Of a DNA stretch of 62,530 bases, positions 16,671-25,418 are shown one piece after another. The first letter of the stretch is position 1, and the number at the start of each line of letters is the position of its first letter. The DNA is taken from the IMG/VR virus record IMGVR_UViG_3300044691_000381, positions 1-62,530 of that record; one strand, given 5' to 3'. This DNA is from a virus. The notes below the pieces were generated by a model, which had not been told where the DNA came from, ran no database searches, and worked only from the letters and a program-made list of their open reading frames with translations. Both the position numbers and the translations under genes were made by a program.

Positions 16671-17394
16671 TGTCAGAGGATTGACCTATCCGGTCACCAA
16701 AACACCGGGATTCAACACCGTCGTCCAGAGCGCGCCGAACCTCTTAGCGACCACCGTTGCGCAAACCTACAACCCTGCGTGGACGTGGGAACTTATTTAT
16801 GAGTTTCTGAAGGAAGACCCGAACGACTTACTCTCTGGCTCGACTTACACCGACTACAGGCTGTTCCAGGGCTTTCTCCTTCAGGCACAGGGGCAGGCTA
16901 ACTCGTTTTTGTTCGATGACCCGACCGACGATTACGTGGGTCCGGCTCTGATTTTGGGGAGTCCAAACCCCCACGCTCAATTGCAACTCGTCAACGACGG
17001 GGCAGGGAATTACTACTCGCCGATTCAACGAAACTTCGGCGGGCAGTTCTACGAGGACATCACCGACCTGAACGGCGCGATCGCGGTGTATGCCAATGGC
17101 ATCCTCCAGAACAGTGTTTCGGGGGGCACGGCGGGTGCCTACACTATCGTCGGGCCCGGGCTGGCGCTTCCAGGTTCTTCCTATATGGGACTTGTCATCA
17201 AGTGGGCAGCAATGCCTACGGGTCCGATCAATGCACAATTCAACTTCTACTTCAGGGTGCGGTTTCCTGAAGACAAGACCGGCATCTCTCAATTCTCCAG
17301 TCAGCATTGGACGATTGGCGGATCATTCGGCGGAAGCGGCTCTTCTTCCGCGATGTCGATCATGCTGACTTCATCGCGGCCGGTGCAGGTATGA
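16645..17394 (+). CDS. DUF2460 distal tail protein
   Basis: The 249-aa protein matches the family first described for gene transfer agent gp12 (TIGR02217): an N-terminal FPSNVRGLTYPVTKTPGFNT, then VAQTYNPAWTWELIYEFL, an FLFDDPTDDYVG core and a C-terminal FYFRVRFPEDKTG. In the GTA tail this protein forms the distal ring after the tube. It starts a four-gene block in GTA order. Its stop overlaps the next start (ATGA at 17391). Confidence 0.85.
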   Translation: MTLPIFPSNVRGLTYPVTKTPGFNTVVQSAPNLLATTVAQTYNPAWTWELIYEFLKEDPNDLLSGSTYTDYRLFQGFLLQAQGQANSFLFDDPTDDYVGPALILGSPNPHAQLQLVNDGAGNYYSPIQRNFGGQFYEDITDLNGAIAVYANGILQNSVSGGTAGAYTIVGPGLALPGSSYMGLVIKWAAMPTGPINAQFNFYFRVRFPEDKTGISQFSSQHWTIGGSFGGSGSSSAMSIMLTSSRPVQV

Positions 17395-18305
17395 AGCAGG
17401 TCACCGGGGGCAACGGGCAGGATACGACAGCCGCCGTCGTGGCGCATCTTGCCGCGCATAAAGATCTGAAGCTCGCGAACCTCTACCTGATCGGCGAGGC
17501 CGACGACCCCGCGGCGCTGTGGCTGACCGACTATGAGTCGCCGCTGCTGTGGTCGGCGTGGGGAACGTTCCTGACGACGGTGATCACGCGCGGCACGGTG
17601 TCCAGCAAGATCGGCCTCGAGGCGGAGAGCCTCGACCTGACCTGGTCGCCGAAGAACGAGGTGCTGACGACGTCGATCGCGACGGCCAGCCCGTACCAGT
17701 TGGCGCGCATGGGCTACTACGACAACAAGCGCGTGCGGGTGTGGCGCTGCGTGATGCCGACTGCGGGAGACGCCAACACCTTTGGCGCGTATGAGCTCTT
17801 CGGCGGGTTCGTCGGGCAGTCCGAGCCGACGCGCGGGTCGATCAAGTTTTCGGTCAACAGCTACATGTATGTGCTGGATCAGAAGGTGCCGAGCGGCGTG
17901 ATCGAGGTGACGGATACGCTGGCGAGTTATACCGGGTTCAAGCCTCCAAACACTTTCGGGGTGATTCCGCAGTTCGCCATCTTCGCCGGCAGCACGACGA
18001 ACGTCCTGGTGTGCGATCAGGTGACGCCGAACGCGCTGGGGATTCCGGGCAACGATGTTCTGAACGATGCGTTCGCTGTCTTCAACGGCGGCGCGGGCGC
18101 GACCCTGCAGGGGCAGTACAGCATCATCGGACGCAACACGACATTTATCGACGGGCACGGCAACCATCACACGCAGCTGCAGCTGATGGCGCCGCTGGAG
18201 TGGGCACCGACGCCGGGAGTGGATACGTTCTTTATCGCCGCTGCGCCGAATATGCAGGGGGCAAAGGGATTTCCGTTTGTGCCGAGTGCGGAGACAGCAT
18301 TATGA
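17391..18305 (+). CDS. DUF2163 tail protein (GTA gp13-like)
   Basis: The 304-aa product matches the TIGR02218/DUF2163 family: an early HLAAHKDLKLANLYLIG-type segment, FLTTVITRGTVSSKIGLEAE, central YYDNKRVRVWRC and C-terminal PLEWAPTPGVDTFFIAAAPN. In the GTA this is the hub partner below the distal ring. I use the ATG at 17391 (AGG three bases upstream) instead of the much longer ORF start, because it gives an ATGA overlap and family-like length. GC content here and in the next genes looks higher than in flanking genes. Confidence 0.85.
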   Translation: MKQVTGGNGQDTTAAVVAHLAAHKDLKLANLYLIGEADDPAALWLTDYESPLLWSAWGTFLTTVITRGTVSSKIGLEAESLDLTWSPKNEVLTTSIATASPYQLARMGYYDNKRVRVWRCVMPTAGDANTFGAYELFGGFVGQSEPTRGSIKFSVNSYMYVLDQKVPSGVIEVTDTLASYTGFKPPNTFGVIPQFAIFAGSTTNVLVCDQVTPNALGIPGNDVLNDAFAVFNGGAGATLQGQYSIIGRNTTFIDGHGNHHTQLQLMAPLEWAPTPGVDTFFIAAAPNMQGAKGFPFVPSAETAL

Positions 18306-18658
18306 GCAAACTTCATCAAATGGCAGACGGAATGTATGCCTTTCATTGTCCCGGCTGTGGATCTTCCCATCAGGTTACAGTGGAAGGCACACGCAATGGC
18401 TCTTTGGCAAAGTGGGGATGGAACGGCTCGATAGATAAGCCGACCTTCTCCCCGAGCATCCTGATCAGGTCAGGTCACTATGCCGACGGCCTCAGCGGCC
18501 AGTGCTGGTGTACCTATAACGCTGCTCGTCCGAATGAGCCGGCATCATTTGTCTGTTCTGTCTGTCATTCCTTCGTTGCCGACGGGAGGATTCAATTCCT
18601 CGGCGACTGCACGCATGCGCTTGCTGGCCAGACGGTTGAAATTCCGGAGTGGGAATGA
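18302..18658 (+). CDS. DUF6527 family protein
   Basis: The 118-aa product has the pattern HCPGCGSSHQV, W..NGS.DKPTFSPSIL and CHSFVADGRIQFLGDCTHA followed by LAGQTVEIP, which I recognise as the DUF6527 family common in phages. CPGC and CSVC could hold zinc. It is coupled by ATGA on both sides and sits inside the tail-tip block between DUF2163 and the peptidase, an unusual place. Function unknown. Confidence 0.75.
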   Translation: MSKLHQMADGMYAFHCPGCGSSHQVTVEGTRNGSLAKWGWNGSIDKPTFSPSILIRSGHYADGLSGQCWCTYNAARPNEPASFVCSVCHSFVADGRIQFLGDCTHALAGQTVEIPEWE

Positions 18659-19113
18659 TCAGCCGCGAATATGCCGTCGAGACTGCGCTGGCCTGGAAGG
18701 GCACGCCCTACATCAAAGGCGCGCGCATCCAGGGCGTGGGGTGCGACTGCGAGACGCTGCTCGAGGCTTACCTGATCGCCATCGGCGCGGCGAAGAGCTT
18801 CGAGCATCTGCCGCTGTTCCAGCAGGACTGGTTTTGTCACACCACGGAGGAACGCTACCGCGATGAGCTGGCGAAGTATGCGGCCTGTACCTGGGAGGGC
18901 CGCTGCATCGGCACGCCGCCGGCGCTGCCCGGTGATATTGCGATCTACCGCGTTGTAGGCAGCAAGGTCTACAACCACGGCGGCATCATCACCGGCTGGC
19001 CGAAGGCGATTCATGCTTATGGCGACAGGGGCGTCTGCGAGGCGCGGCCGGCGCTGCATCCGCTGACGGCGTATCAGGAGATGGCCGTGTTTAGCCCGTG
19101 GGAAAAGCGATGA
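18655..19113 (+). CDS. NlpC/P60 tail-associated cell-wall peptidase (GTA gp14-like)
   Basis: The 152-aa protein resembles TIGR02219 phage peptidases: WKGTPYIKGARIQGVGCDCETL places the catalytic Cys at 30 or 32, and YNHGG (His108) and a later His120 supply the rest of the triad. The enzyme would cut peptide bridges in peptidoglycan during DNA entry. The ATG at 18655 overlaps the previous stop. The order DUF2460-DUF2163-NlpC/P60-hub is conserved in GTA-like tails. Confidence 0.85.
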   Translation: MISREYAVETALAWKGTPYIKGARIQGVGCDCETLLEAYLIAIGAAKSFEHLPLFQQDWFCHTTEERYRDELAKYAACTWEGRCIGTPPALPGDIAIYRVVGSKVYNHGGIITGWPKAIHAYGDRGVCEARPALHPLTAYQEMAVFSPWEKR

Positions 19114-19118
19114 AGCAG

Positions 19119-19141
19119 ATCCTCCGCCTGCGGCGAAGGAT
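19119..19141 (+). promoter_or_regulatory. Hairpin before the hub gene
   Basis: ATCCTCCGCC (19119-19128) pairs with GGCGAAGGAT (19132-19141) with one mismatch around a TGC loop. It lies in the only clear gap of the tail-tip block. With no T run it is more likely an mRNA-processing or stability element than a terminator. Confidence 0.4.
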
Positions 19142-19182
19142 GACAACCAAGTAAAGCTCTTTTGTTGTGAGGATTTTTCTTT

Positions 19183-22100
19183 ATGATGTCCGGCAAAAAT
19201 CAATCCGGCCAGGCCCCCACCGCGTTCGGCTCCATGCTGCAGGCCTCCACCTACGGGATGACCATTCCGGTGATCTACGGCCGCACCATCTCGCCCGCGC
19301 TCGCCATCTGGGCGAACAACCTGCGCCAGGCCGGATCCTCGAAGAAGTTCAAGCAGCTGAAGAAGGGCATCACCGCCTACTGCGAGAATATCGATTTCCT
19401 GCTCGGCAAGAATCCGATTCTGGGCACGCTGCAGTTCTACGTCAACAACGGCAAATATCCGCTGAACTTTGTTGCCTATTCGTTTGGCGCAGGGCTCTCC
19501 AGCAGGGTTCAGGTCGGTAATTTCGCGGGGTTACCCGATCCGAACTTCTATGCCGTGATCGGCGTCACCGTCGCGCAGACTTACACTGTGACCTTCGATG
19601 ATTATGGCGGGAGCGGACCGCGGACCCTTACGGGGAGCCACGAGATACCGCTATGGAATGAAGCCGTCTCCGGCCCCGATCCGACGCAAAACTCGGGGTA
19701 TCGCAATTGGCCTTATACCTATAGCTGGAAGCCCGGCGATGGCCCCTACGTCACCGTGAATACCTTCCTTGACGCCCTTCTGCTGAAGACGGTCACGATC
19801 CACTATGCTCAGCTCTCCTCTGCCACGATACCGGATACGCCGCTGAGCAAGCTGCGTCTGCACTGGGAGGCCCGGCTGGGCGATGGCGATGAGTACGACG
19901 GCAACATCCAGGGCACCTCCACGCCGCTCTCCACCCAGCAGATCATCTACGACGAGTACGCCGGCATCGGTTCGGCCTCGATCGACCTGGGCTCCAGCGG
20001 GACCATTCCTTCCATCAAGCCGGAGCTGCAGGGCAAGTTCGGCCTCTACCCCTCGGGCGACTGCGACTTCGTGGACATCATTGAAGACATCCTCAAGTCC
20101 GGAATCACGCAGGCAGGCATTGGCGGATCGGTCGGTTTTGGCGCGACCCAGCATGGGGTGGGCTGCTTCGATTATCCCGGCTGCATCCAGCAGAAGTCGT
20201 GGGGGGACACGGAATCTTTCACGAGAGCGCCTATCCCCTACAACCTCCCGGTGACTCTGGGTAACTTTCTCGTTGTTGTTGCTGCGACCAATGGAATAGG
20301 CGGAGCGGCGCTCAGTGTCTCCGACAGCTCCGGAAACACGTGGACGCCAGTCTTCAGCGGGGCCCCGAGTAATCAGGTGTGGTATGCCCAGGCGAATGCG
20401 AGCGGCCCCTGCACCGTTACCGTGACCGGGCAGTCTTTCGATTGGAGCACGATGCTGCTTGAGATTGCCGGAGTGGATACCTTCGACTCCGTCTCCATCG
20501 GCGCAAGCGGCACGGCGAGCATGACGACGACGAATGCACCGGGGCTCCCAGCCTATCTGCTGGCCTTTGGCCTTTATCCGGGTGCTTCTTTCTCGCAACC
20601 GGCAATACCGCAATGGAGTGTCCTGACTGCGAAAACCTATCTTGGCGTAAACCCCGCGGGCTATTCCGTGCAGGAGCGTTCCGTTCAATCGCCTGGAACG
20701 TATGCGATCTCGATTCCGTCCGCATCTCTCGCCGCGCAGTGCATCCTCGCGTTCAAATGCGTGCAGCCGCCGAGCAATCCCAAGCCTCTGGTTGACTTTC
20801 TCGATCAGCCCTCCGCCGACCTGACGCGCAAGCAATGCCGCGCCGCGGGGCTGTGGGGTTCGCTGTCGATGGCCTCGCAGAAGGCGGCTTCGGAGTGGAT
20901 TGGCGACCTGGTGACGGCGGCGAACTGCGCTCCGGTGTACTCCGGGTTCCGGCTGAAGCTGATTCCGCGCAGCGAGGTCTCGGCCGTGGGCAACGGCGCC
21001 GTCTATATCGCGCCGACTGCTTCCGGTCCGGTGGCGGATCTCGACGCGGATCGCGGCGACTTCATCGGCACCACGCCGATTCAATGCGTGCGGACCGCGC
21101 GTACGGACCTGGACACGGTGCTGCAGATGCAGCATCTGAACCGCAACTCCGATTACCAGCAGGTGGTGACGGCGGAGGCGGACCCGGCCAGCATCGCGCT
21201 CTATGGCACGCGCAAGAAAGATCCCATCGTCAACAATGCGATTCAGGATGTCGCGGTGGCGCAGCCGATCCTGCGCATCATGACGCGGCGGCAGAACTAT
21301 GTCGATCCGCTGGCCTACAAATTCAAGCTGAATGCGCGGTGGGGGCTGCTGGAGGCGATGGATCTGGTGACCATCACCGATCGCCAGCAGGGCATCTTCA
21401 AAGTGCCGGTGCGGCTGAAGAGCGTGGAGGAGGACGACAAGTACGAAAACGACTGCGAGGCGGAGCCGTTTATCTATGGCATCAGCGCGCCCCAGACCAT
21501 CGCGGTGACGAACCCGACATCCTACCGTCCGGGGACGAACGAGCAAGTCGTGATTGGCGTCAATTATCCCATCATCTTTGAGCCGACGCCACGCCTGGCC
21601 CATCAGACGAGTCCGGCGCAGATATGGTGCGTCGTCTCCGACTCTGACCCGAACTATGGTGGTTGCATACCCTATCTGTCGACCGATGGAGGACGGAGTT
21701 ACAGCCCAGTCAGCGATAGCCCGATCATCGGATCAGCTCTGCAGGGCGGGGTTACGGTAGATTGGCCGGCAAATACTGATCCAGATACAACAGACGACTT
21801 GGCCATATTTTTTCAGTCGACGTTGCCTGCCGGCGTTACTATTCCCAGCTATACCGCCGCCCAACGAGATAAGTTCCAATACCCTGCCTATGTTGGTTTT
21901 TCTCCGCATGCCACAAGCACTGCAGCCTTTACGGCCGGCGATTCTGCGCAGATAACAGAACTTGACGTCCTGTTCTCAGGGGCGACGCTCAACAACGCTC
22001 TTCCGAGTGACGCAACCATTCTCAACATCTTCCCCATGATCTACATGGAGACCCTGACAGCAGACTTTGGTTCGCCAGCAGTGGCGCAAGCTTACTATGG

Positions 22101-22836
22101 CACCGGAATGACGCCTACAAGCGGGGGGCTCAACCTGTTTGGTCCATTTACGGGGCCCTTTCCTGCCACTATTGGTTCAGCCACGCCGCCTAACATTGGC
22201 ACTTCTTTGACTGGGGCCGAGATTCGCTACAGGCTAACCCTACCGACTACCGGGGCTGCTGCATGCACTGGACATATCAGAGGTGTGGGGTGGGCGATCT
22301 TTTACAACAGCGCTGCGCCGATTATCGATCCGCTGGTGCTCGCACCCTTCGGTGCACCGGCGGGTTCTGGATGGGGATGGGCTGTACCTGGCACTGTTAC
22401 CCTCGGGCAGGTCGGAACTGGAACCAACGGGTCCATTGTGGCTAACGGCGCCGTCGCTCCTCCGGGAATGGGCTACGAGATTATCTCCTACAACAAGGCC
22501 ACTATGCATGGCCTCGGCGACTGGACGATCAATGCAACGGGGACAGGTAATGCTATTCGTCGCGGTGTAGATGCTGCTCCGGCCCCGGGAGTGGGAATGG
22601 ATCACCCGCCTGAGTCCCCGTTCGCGCTTCTCGATCCCGGCGGCGGAGGTCTCGTCAAAATCAACATGGACCCTGTCTGGATCGGAACGCAATTGTTGTT
22701 CAAATTCCTTCCCTTTAATACCTTTGGCGGCGTGACAGCGTTACTCGCCAATTGCCAAGCTTTCCCCTACACACCCACCGGCATCCCCGGCAACATCGGC
22801 CCGGCAACTGGCGGCATTCTGGTGAACGGAACATAA
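19183..22836 (+). CDS. Tail hub / host-specificity protein (J-like)
   Basis: The 1217-aa protein starts with SGQAPTAFGSMLQASTYGMTIPVIYGRTI, typical of phage tail-tip proteins, and contains a hub-like region (about residues 560-790: WIGDLVTAANCAPVYSGFRLKLIP, later VTITDRQQGIFKVPV). Residues about 345-520 form a beta-rich insertion (FLVVVAATNGIGGAALSVSD) resembling a carbohydrate-binding or fibronectin-like domain. The C-terminal third is Gly/Ser/Thr-rich and beta-like. It closes the tail tip and probably contacts the host. GTGAGGA at 19166-19172 precedes a double ATG. Confidence 0.8.
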   Translation: MMSGKNQSGQAPTAFGSMLQASTYGMTIPVIYGRTISPALAIWANNLRQAGSSKKFKQLKKGITAYCENIDFLLGKNPILGTLQFYVNNGKYPLNFVAYSFGAGLSSRVQVGNFAGLPDPNFYAVIGVTVAQTYTVTFDDYGGSGPRTLTGSHEIPLWNEAVSGPDPTQNSGYRNWPYTYSWKPGDGPYVTVNTFLDALLLKTVTIHYAQLSSATIPDTPLSKLRLHWEARLGDGDEYDGNIQGTSTPLSTQQIIYDEYAGIGSASIDLGSSGTIPSIKPELQGKFGLYPSGDCDFVDIIEDILKSGITQAGIGGSVGFGATQHGVGCFDYPGCIQQKSWGDTESFTRAPIPYNLPVTLGNFLVVVAATNGIGGAALSVSDSSGNTWTPVFSGAPSNQVWYAQANASGPCTVTVTGQSFDWSTMLLEIAGVDTFDSVSIGASGTASMTTTNAPGLPAYLLAFGLYPGASFSQPAIPQWSVLTAKTYLGVNPAGYSVQERSVQSPGTYAISIPSASLAAQCILAFKCVQPPSNPKPLVDFLDQPSADLTRKQCRAAGLWGSLSMASQKAASEWIGDLVTAANCAPVYSGFRLKLIPRSEVSAVGNGAVYIAPTASGPVADLDADRGDFIGTTPIQCVRTARTDLDTVLQMQHLNRNSDYQQVVTAEADPASIALYGTRKKDPIVNNAIQDVAVAQPILRIMTRRQNYVDPLAYKFKLNARWGLLEAMDLVTITDRQQGIFKVPVRLKSVEEDDKYENDCEAEPFIYGISAPQTIAVTNPTSYRPGTNEQVVIGVNYPIIFEPTPRLAHQTSPAQIWCVVSDSDPNYGGCIPYLSTDGGRSYSPVSDSPIIGSALQGGVTVDWPANTDPDTTDDLAIFFQSTLPAGVTIPSYTAAQRDKFQYPAYVGFSPHATSTAAFTAGDSAQITELDVLFSGATLNNALPSDATILNIFPMIYMETLTADFGSPAVAQAYYGTGMTPTSGGLNLFGPFTGPFPATIGSATPPNIGTSLTGAEIRYRLTLPTTGAAACTGHIRGVGWAIFYNSAAPIIDPLVLAPFGAPAGSGWGWAVPGTVTLGQVGTGTNGSIVANGAVAPPGMGYEIISYNKATMHGLGDWTINATGTGNAIRRGVDAAPAPGVGMDHPPESPFALLDPGGGGLVKINMDPVWIGTQLLFKFLPFNTFGGVTALLANCQAFPYTPTGIPGNIGPATGGILVNGT

Positions 22837-22838
22837 AA

Positions 22839-25184
22839 ATGGCGACTGAGAAGAATTTCCAAGGGGCAGATCCAGCGGCACCAGCAGGGGCCAGAAATGT
22901 AACCTGGCAGGTTGACCCTGCGACCGCGGGCACCGATGCGACTACAGGCCAGCCGTACTTCAACACGTCGGCCTACATGCCCGACATGGTGGGGGATACC
23001 GGCTCGGGCGGGAAGGACGGGCTTGTTCCAGCTCCTCCAGCGGGTTCGGCGGCTGCGGGTAAGTTCCTGAAGGCGGATGGGACGTTTGCTGTGCCAACGC
23101 CGACGGGCGCTGCCGGTGGGGATCTCTCGGGCACCTACCCGAACCCCACTGTCGTCAAGATCAATGGAACCTCGCTCGCCGGGCTTGCGACCGGGCTGCT
23201 GAAGAATACGACGGGCACAGGTGTACCTTCCATTGCGGTAGCGGCCGACATTCCAAACATCGCCGAGTCTCAGGTAACCAACCTTGTGACGGACCTTGCG
23301 GCGAAGGTGCCTACGAGCACGACGGTTAACGGTCATCCGCTGTCATCCAACGTCGTGGTGTCGGCCTCTGACCTGACGATCGGGCTGCTGGCAGTAGCGC
23401 AGGGAGGAACCGGAACGGCTTCGCCTGGAATCGTGGCTGGGACGAATGTGACCGTTACAGGGACTTGGCCTAATCAGACCGTCAGTGCCTCCGGCGTCAG
23501 CGGTGGTGGTGGTTATGTGCCCGCACTCTTATTGGCTCCACCGGCACTCGGTGCATGGACCTGGTTCAATCAAGGATCGGCCACGGCTACCTACAGCAAC
23601 AGCATGCTGACAATAGTTGCACCAGCCTCAGCCTCTTTTTCACTTCGTGGACTTACCCAGCCGCTTACCTCAACGCCCTATCAGTTCGCAGCTACCTTCA
23701 GACCGTTCATCATGGCTGATGGGCACAGCTATGCGGCAGGTATATGCCTGCGAAATGGCGCTGGAAATTTAATCTTTATGTATTTAGGCAGCTTCGGAAC
23801 AGGAGGTGCACTGCGCATAGGTGTGAGCCGGTATACCAATCCCACTACGTTTTCAGCTAACGTAATTGATATTGCCAACCCCAATCTTAGCGAGAACGGA
23901 AACATCTCTTTCCAGATTCAAGAAACAGCCACTACGCGCACTTATCGTTGGTCAAGCGATGACGGTAATAGTTGGTTCACGCTTGCAAGTGAAGCTGTAG
24001 GCAGTTTTCTTACTCCAACACAAGTAGGCATAGTTGCTGACTCAGAAAACGCGGCATCTGCTGCAGCAAACACGCTGGTTGGATGGAGTCTCAACTATCC
24101 CACAGGCTTTTCTGTCAATAGCAGTGGCGGTGGTGGAGGTGGGGGATTCGCTAATCCCATGACCACAGCAGGTGACTTGATCGAAGGTGGCTCAGGGGGA
24201 TCGGCTGGTAGGTTACCAGTAGGCACCGCAGGACAAGTTCTTACTGTTGTAGCCGGTGTTCCGGCCTGGGCTGCGTCTGGCGGCGGTGGCTTTGCGCCTG
24301 CAAACACATATTTTGTTGGGCTTTCAGGATGCCCGTACACTACAATTGCTGCGGCTATCGCAGCCATCAACGGAGGCGCAGCACCTACAGAGAGCACTCA
24401 AGCGGTCATCTTTATCTACCCCGGCCTATACACGATGACCTCTGTAATCACAGTGCCGCAATGGGTTTCTGTCGTCGGCGTCCAAAGCAATTTCCCTGTC
24501 ATTCTCCAAAACAATACGACGGACATCTTTACGTGTGCTGGCTTCAATCAGTTTGAAAATCTAACAATTGCCCAAGGGAGTGCGATTAACACATGGGTCT
24601 TCAATGTCGGGAATAACTCCGATGTGAATATCATGCGGTGCGCGATGTGGCCGACCCTCGGCACCGCAGGTAGTTACAATCAAGGCTTTCTCTTTGCTAG
24701 TGGGGCTAACTGGGCAAGACTTTCCGCAAAGAATTGCACTATCAATAATGGGATGACCAACAACAACACCGGAGGATGGTTTGGTGGTTCTCAGTATTGC
24801 GTGGTGCTCATCAACACTTCGGCTGCGGTTCGTTTCTGCGATGCCTGGTTTCAGGAGTGCTTTTTTGATTGCTACCAACTTACAGCATTTGGTGGCGGAT
24901 TCCAACTTCTGAACGTGCAGGATGTCAGGATTGAGCGTTGCACACTTCGCGGTGCAAATACATGGAACACAAGTATTCGATGCACCTATGTGGCTGGCGT
25001 CACCGGAACTCCCCAAGTCGAAGTGCGCCACTGCTACACGACAGGCGGCGTGAGTGTTTTCAACGATGCGAACACGAACATTATCATCATCAACTCTGAT
25101 TGTTCAGGATGGGCCTCCAGCGGCACATCAACGATCCACAATAGCTACACGGGAGCCGCATATAACCCGCTGGGGCCGATCTAG
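22839..25184 (+). CDS. Tail fibre with C-terminal beta-helix (receptor-binding candidate)
   Basis: The 781-aa product opens with modular fibre sequence: GAAGGDLSGTYPNPTVVKIN, GLLKNTTGTGVPS and AGQVLTVVAGVPAWAA are repeats seen in many phage fibres, separated by GGGG linkers. A beta-sandwich-like domain (about 230-430) is followed by a parallel beta-helix from about 520 on (AVIFIYPGLYTMTSVITVPQ, then NVQDVRIERCTLRG), the fold of polysaccharide-binding or depolymerising tailspikes. The ATG at 22839 comes two bases after the hub stop. It probably sets host range. Confidence 0.8.
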   Translation: MATEKNFQGADPAAPAGARNVTWQVDPATAGTDATTGQPYFNTSAYMPDMVGDTGSGGKDGLVPAPPAGSAAAGKFLKADGTFAVPTPTGAAGGDLSGTYPNPTVVKINGTSLAGLATGLLKNTTGTGVPSIAVAADIPNIAESQVTNLVTDLAAKVPTSTTVNGHPLSSNVVVSASDLTIGLLAVAQGGTGTASPGIVAGTNVTVTGTWPNQTVSASGVSGGGGYVPALLLAPPALGAWTWFNQGSATATYSNSMLTIVAPASASFSLRGLTQPLTSTPYQFAATFRPFIMADGHSYAAGICLRNGAGNLIFMYLGSFGTGGALRIGVSRYTNPTTFSANVIDIANPNLSENGNISFQIQETATTRTYRWSSDDGNSWFTLASEAVGSFLTPTQVGIVADSENAASAAANTLVGWSLNYPTGFSVNSSGGGGGGGFANPMTTAGDLIEGGSGGSAGRLPVGTAGQVLTVVAGVPAWAASGGGGFAPANTYFVGLSGCPYTTIAAAIAAINGGAAPTESTQAVIFIYPGLYTMTSVITVPQWVSVVGVQSNFPVILQNNTTDIFTCAGFNQFENLTIAQGSAINTWVFNVGNNSDVNIMRCAMWPTLGTAGSYNQGFLFASGANWARLSAKNCTINNGMTNNNTGGWFGGSQYCVVLINTSAAVRFCDAWFQECFFDCYQLTAFGGGFQLLNVQDVRIERCTLRGANTWNTSIRCTYVAGVTGTPQVEVRHCYTTGGVSVFNDANTNIIIINSDCSGWASSGTSTIHNSYTGAAYNPLGPI

Positions 25185-25205
25185 TGCTTATCGACTTAGT
25201 TCGCA

Positions 25206-25352
25206 TTACACCTCTTCCCAGCCTTCGGGAGGCCAGCGGTTGCAGGTATAGCACTGCGAAAGCCTAGCGCCTTGGCTGTTTTTGTAGTGGCGGATCTTGT
25301 GTCGGAAGATGACGGCGTGAAAGGCGAGACCAATACGGCGGAATAAGTTCAT
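25206..25352 (-). CDS. Small basic protein with a CxxC pair (48 aa)
   Basis: Read leftward from an ATG at 25352 with GAGGA just upstream, the 48-aa product has a basic amphipathic N-terminus (MNLFRRIGLAFHAVIFRHKIR) and a CYTCNRW motif. It lies between the fibre gene and the GT-C gene, outside the left direct repeat of the cargo cassette. It may be transcribed as an extension of the GT-C transcript. Function unknown. Confidence 0.45.
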   Translation of the reverse strand: MNLFRRIGLAFHAVIFRHKIRHYKNSQGARLSQCYTCNRWPPEGWEEV

Positions 25353-25379
25353 GTGTCCTCATCTCTAGTGTCCGAAGGC

Positions 25380-25396
25380 CTACCACCCTACCATCC
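25380..25396. repeat. Direct repeat flanking the cargo cassette, left copy
   Basis: CTACCACCCTACCATCC here matches CTACCACCCTACCACCC at 26952-26968 in 16 of 17 positions. The two copies bracket the - strand GT-C gene. They look like recombination joints left by cassette insertion. Confidence 0.6.
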
Positions 25397-25418
25397 TCCA
25401 CACCGCAAACCAAGCGGG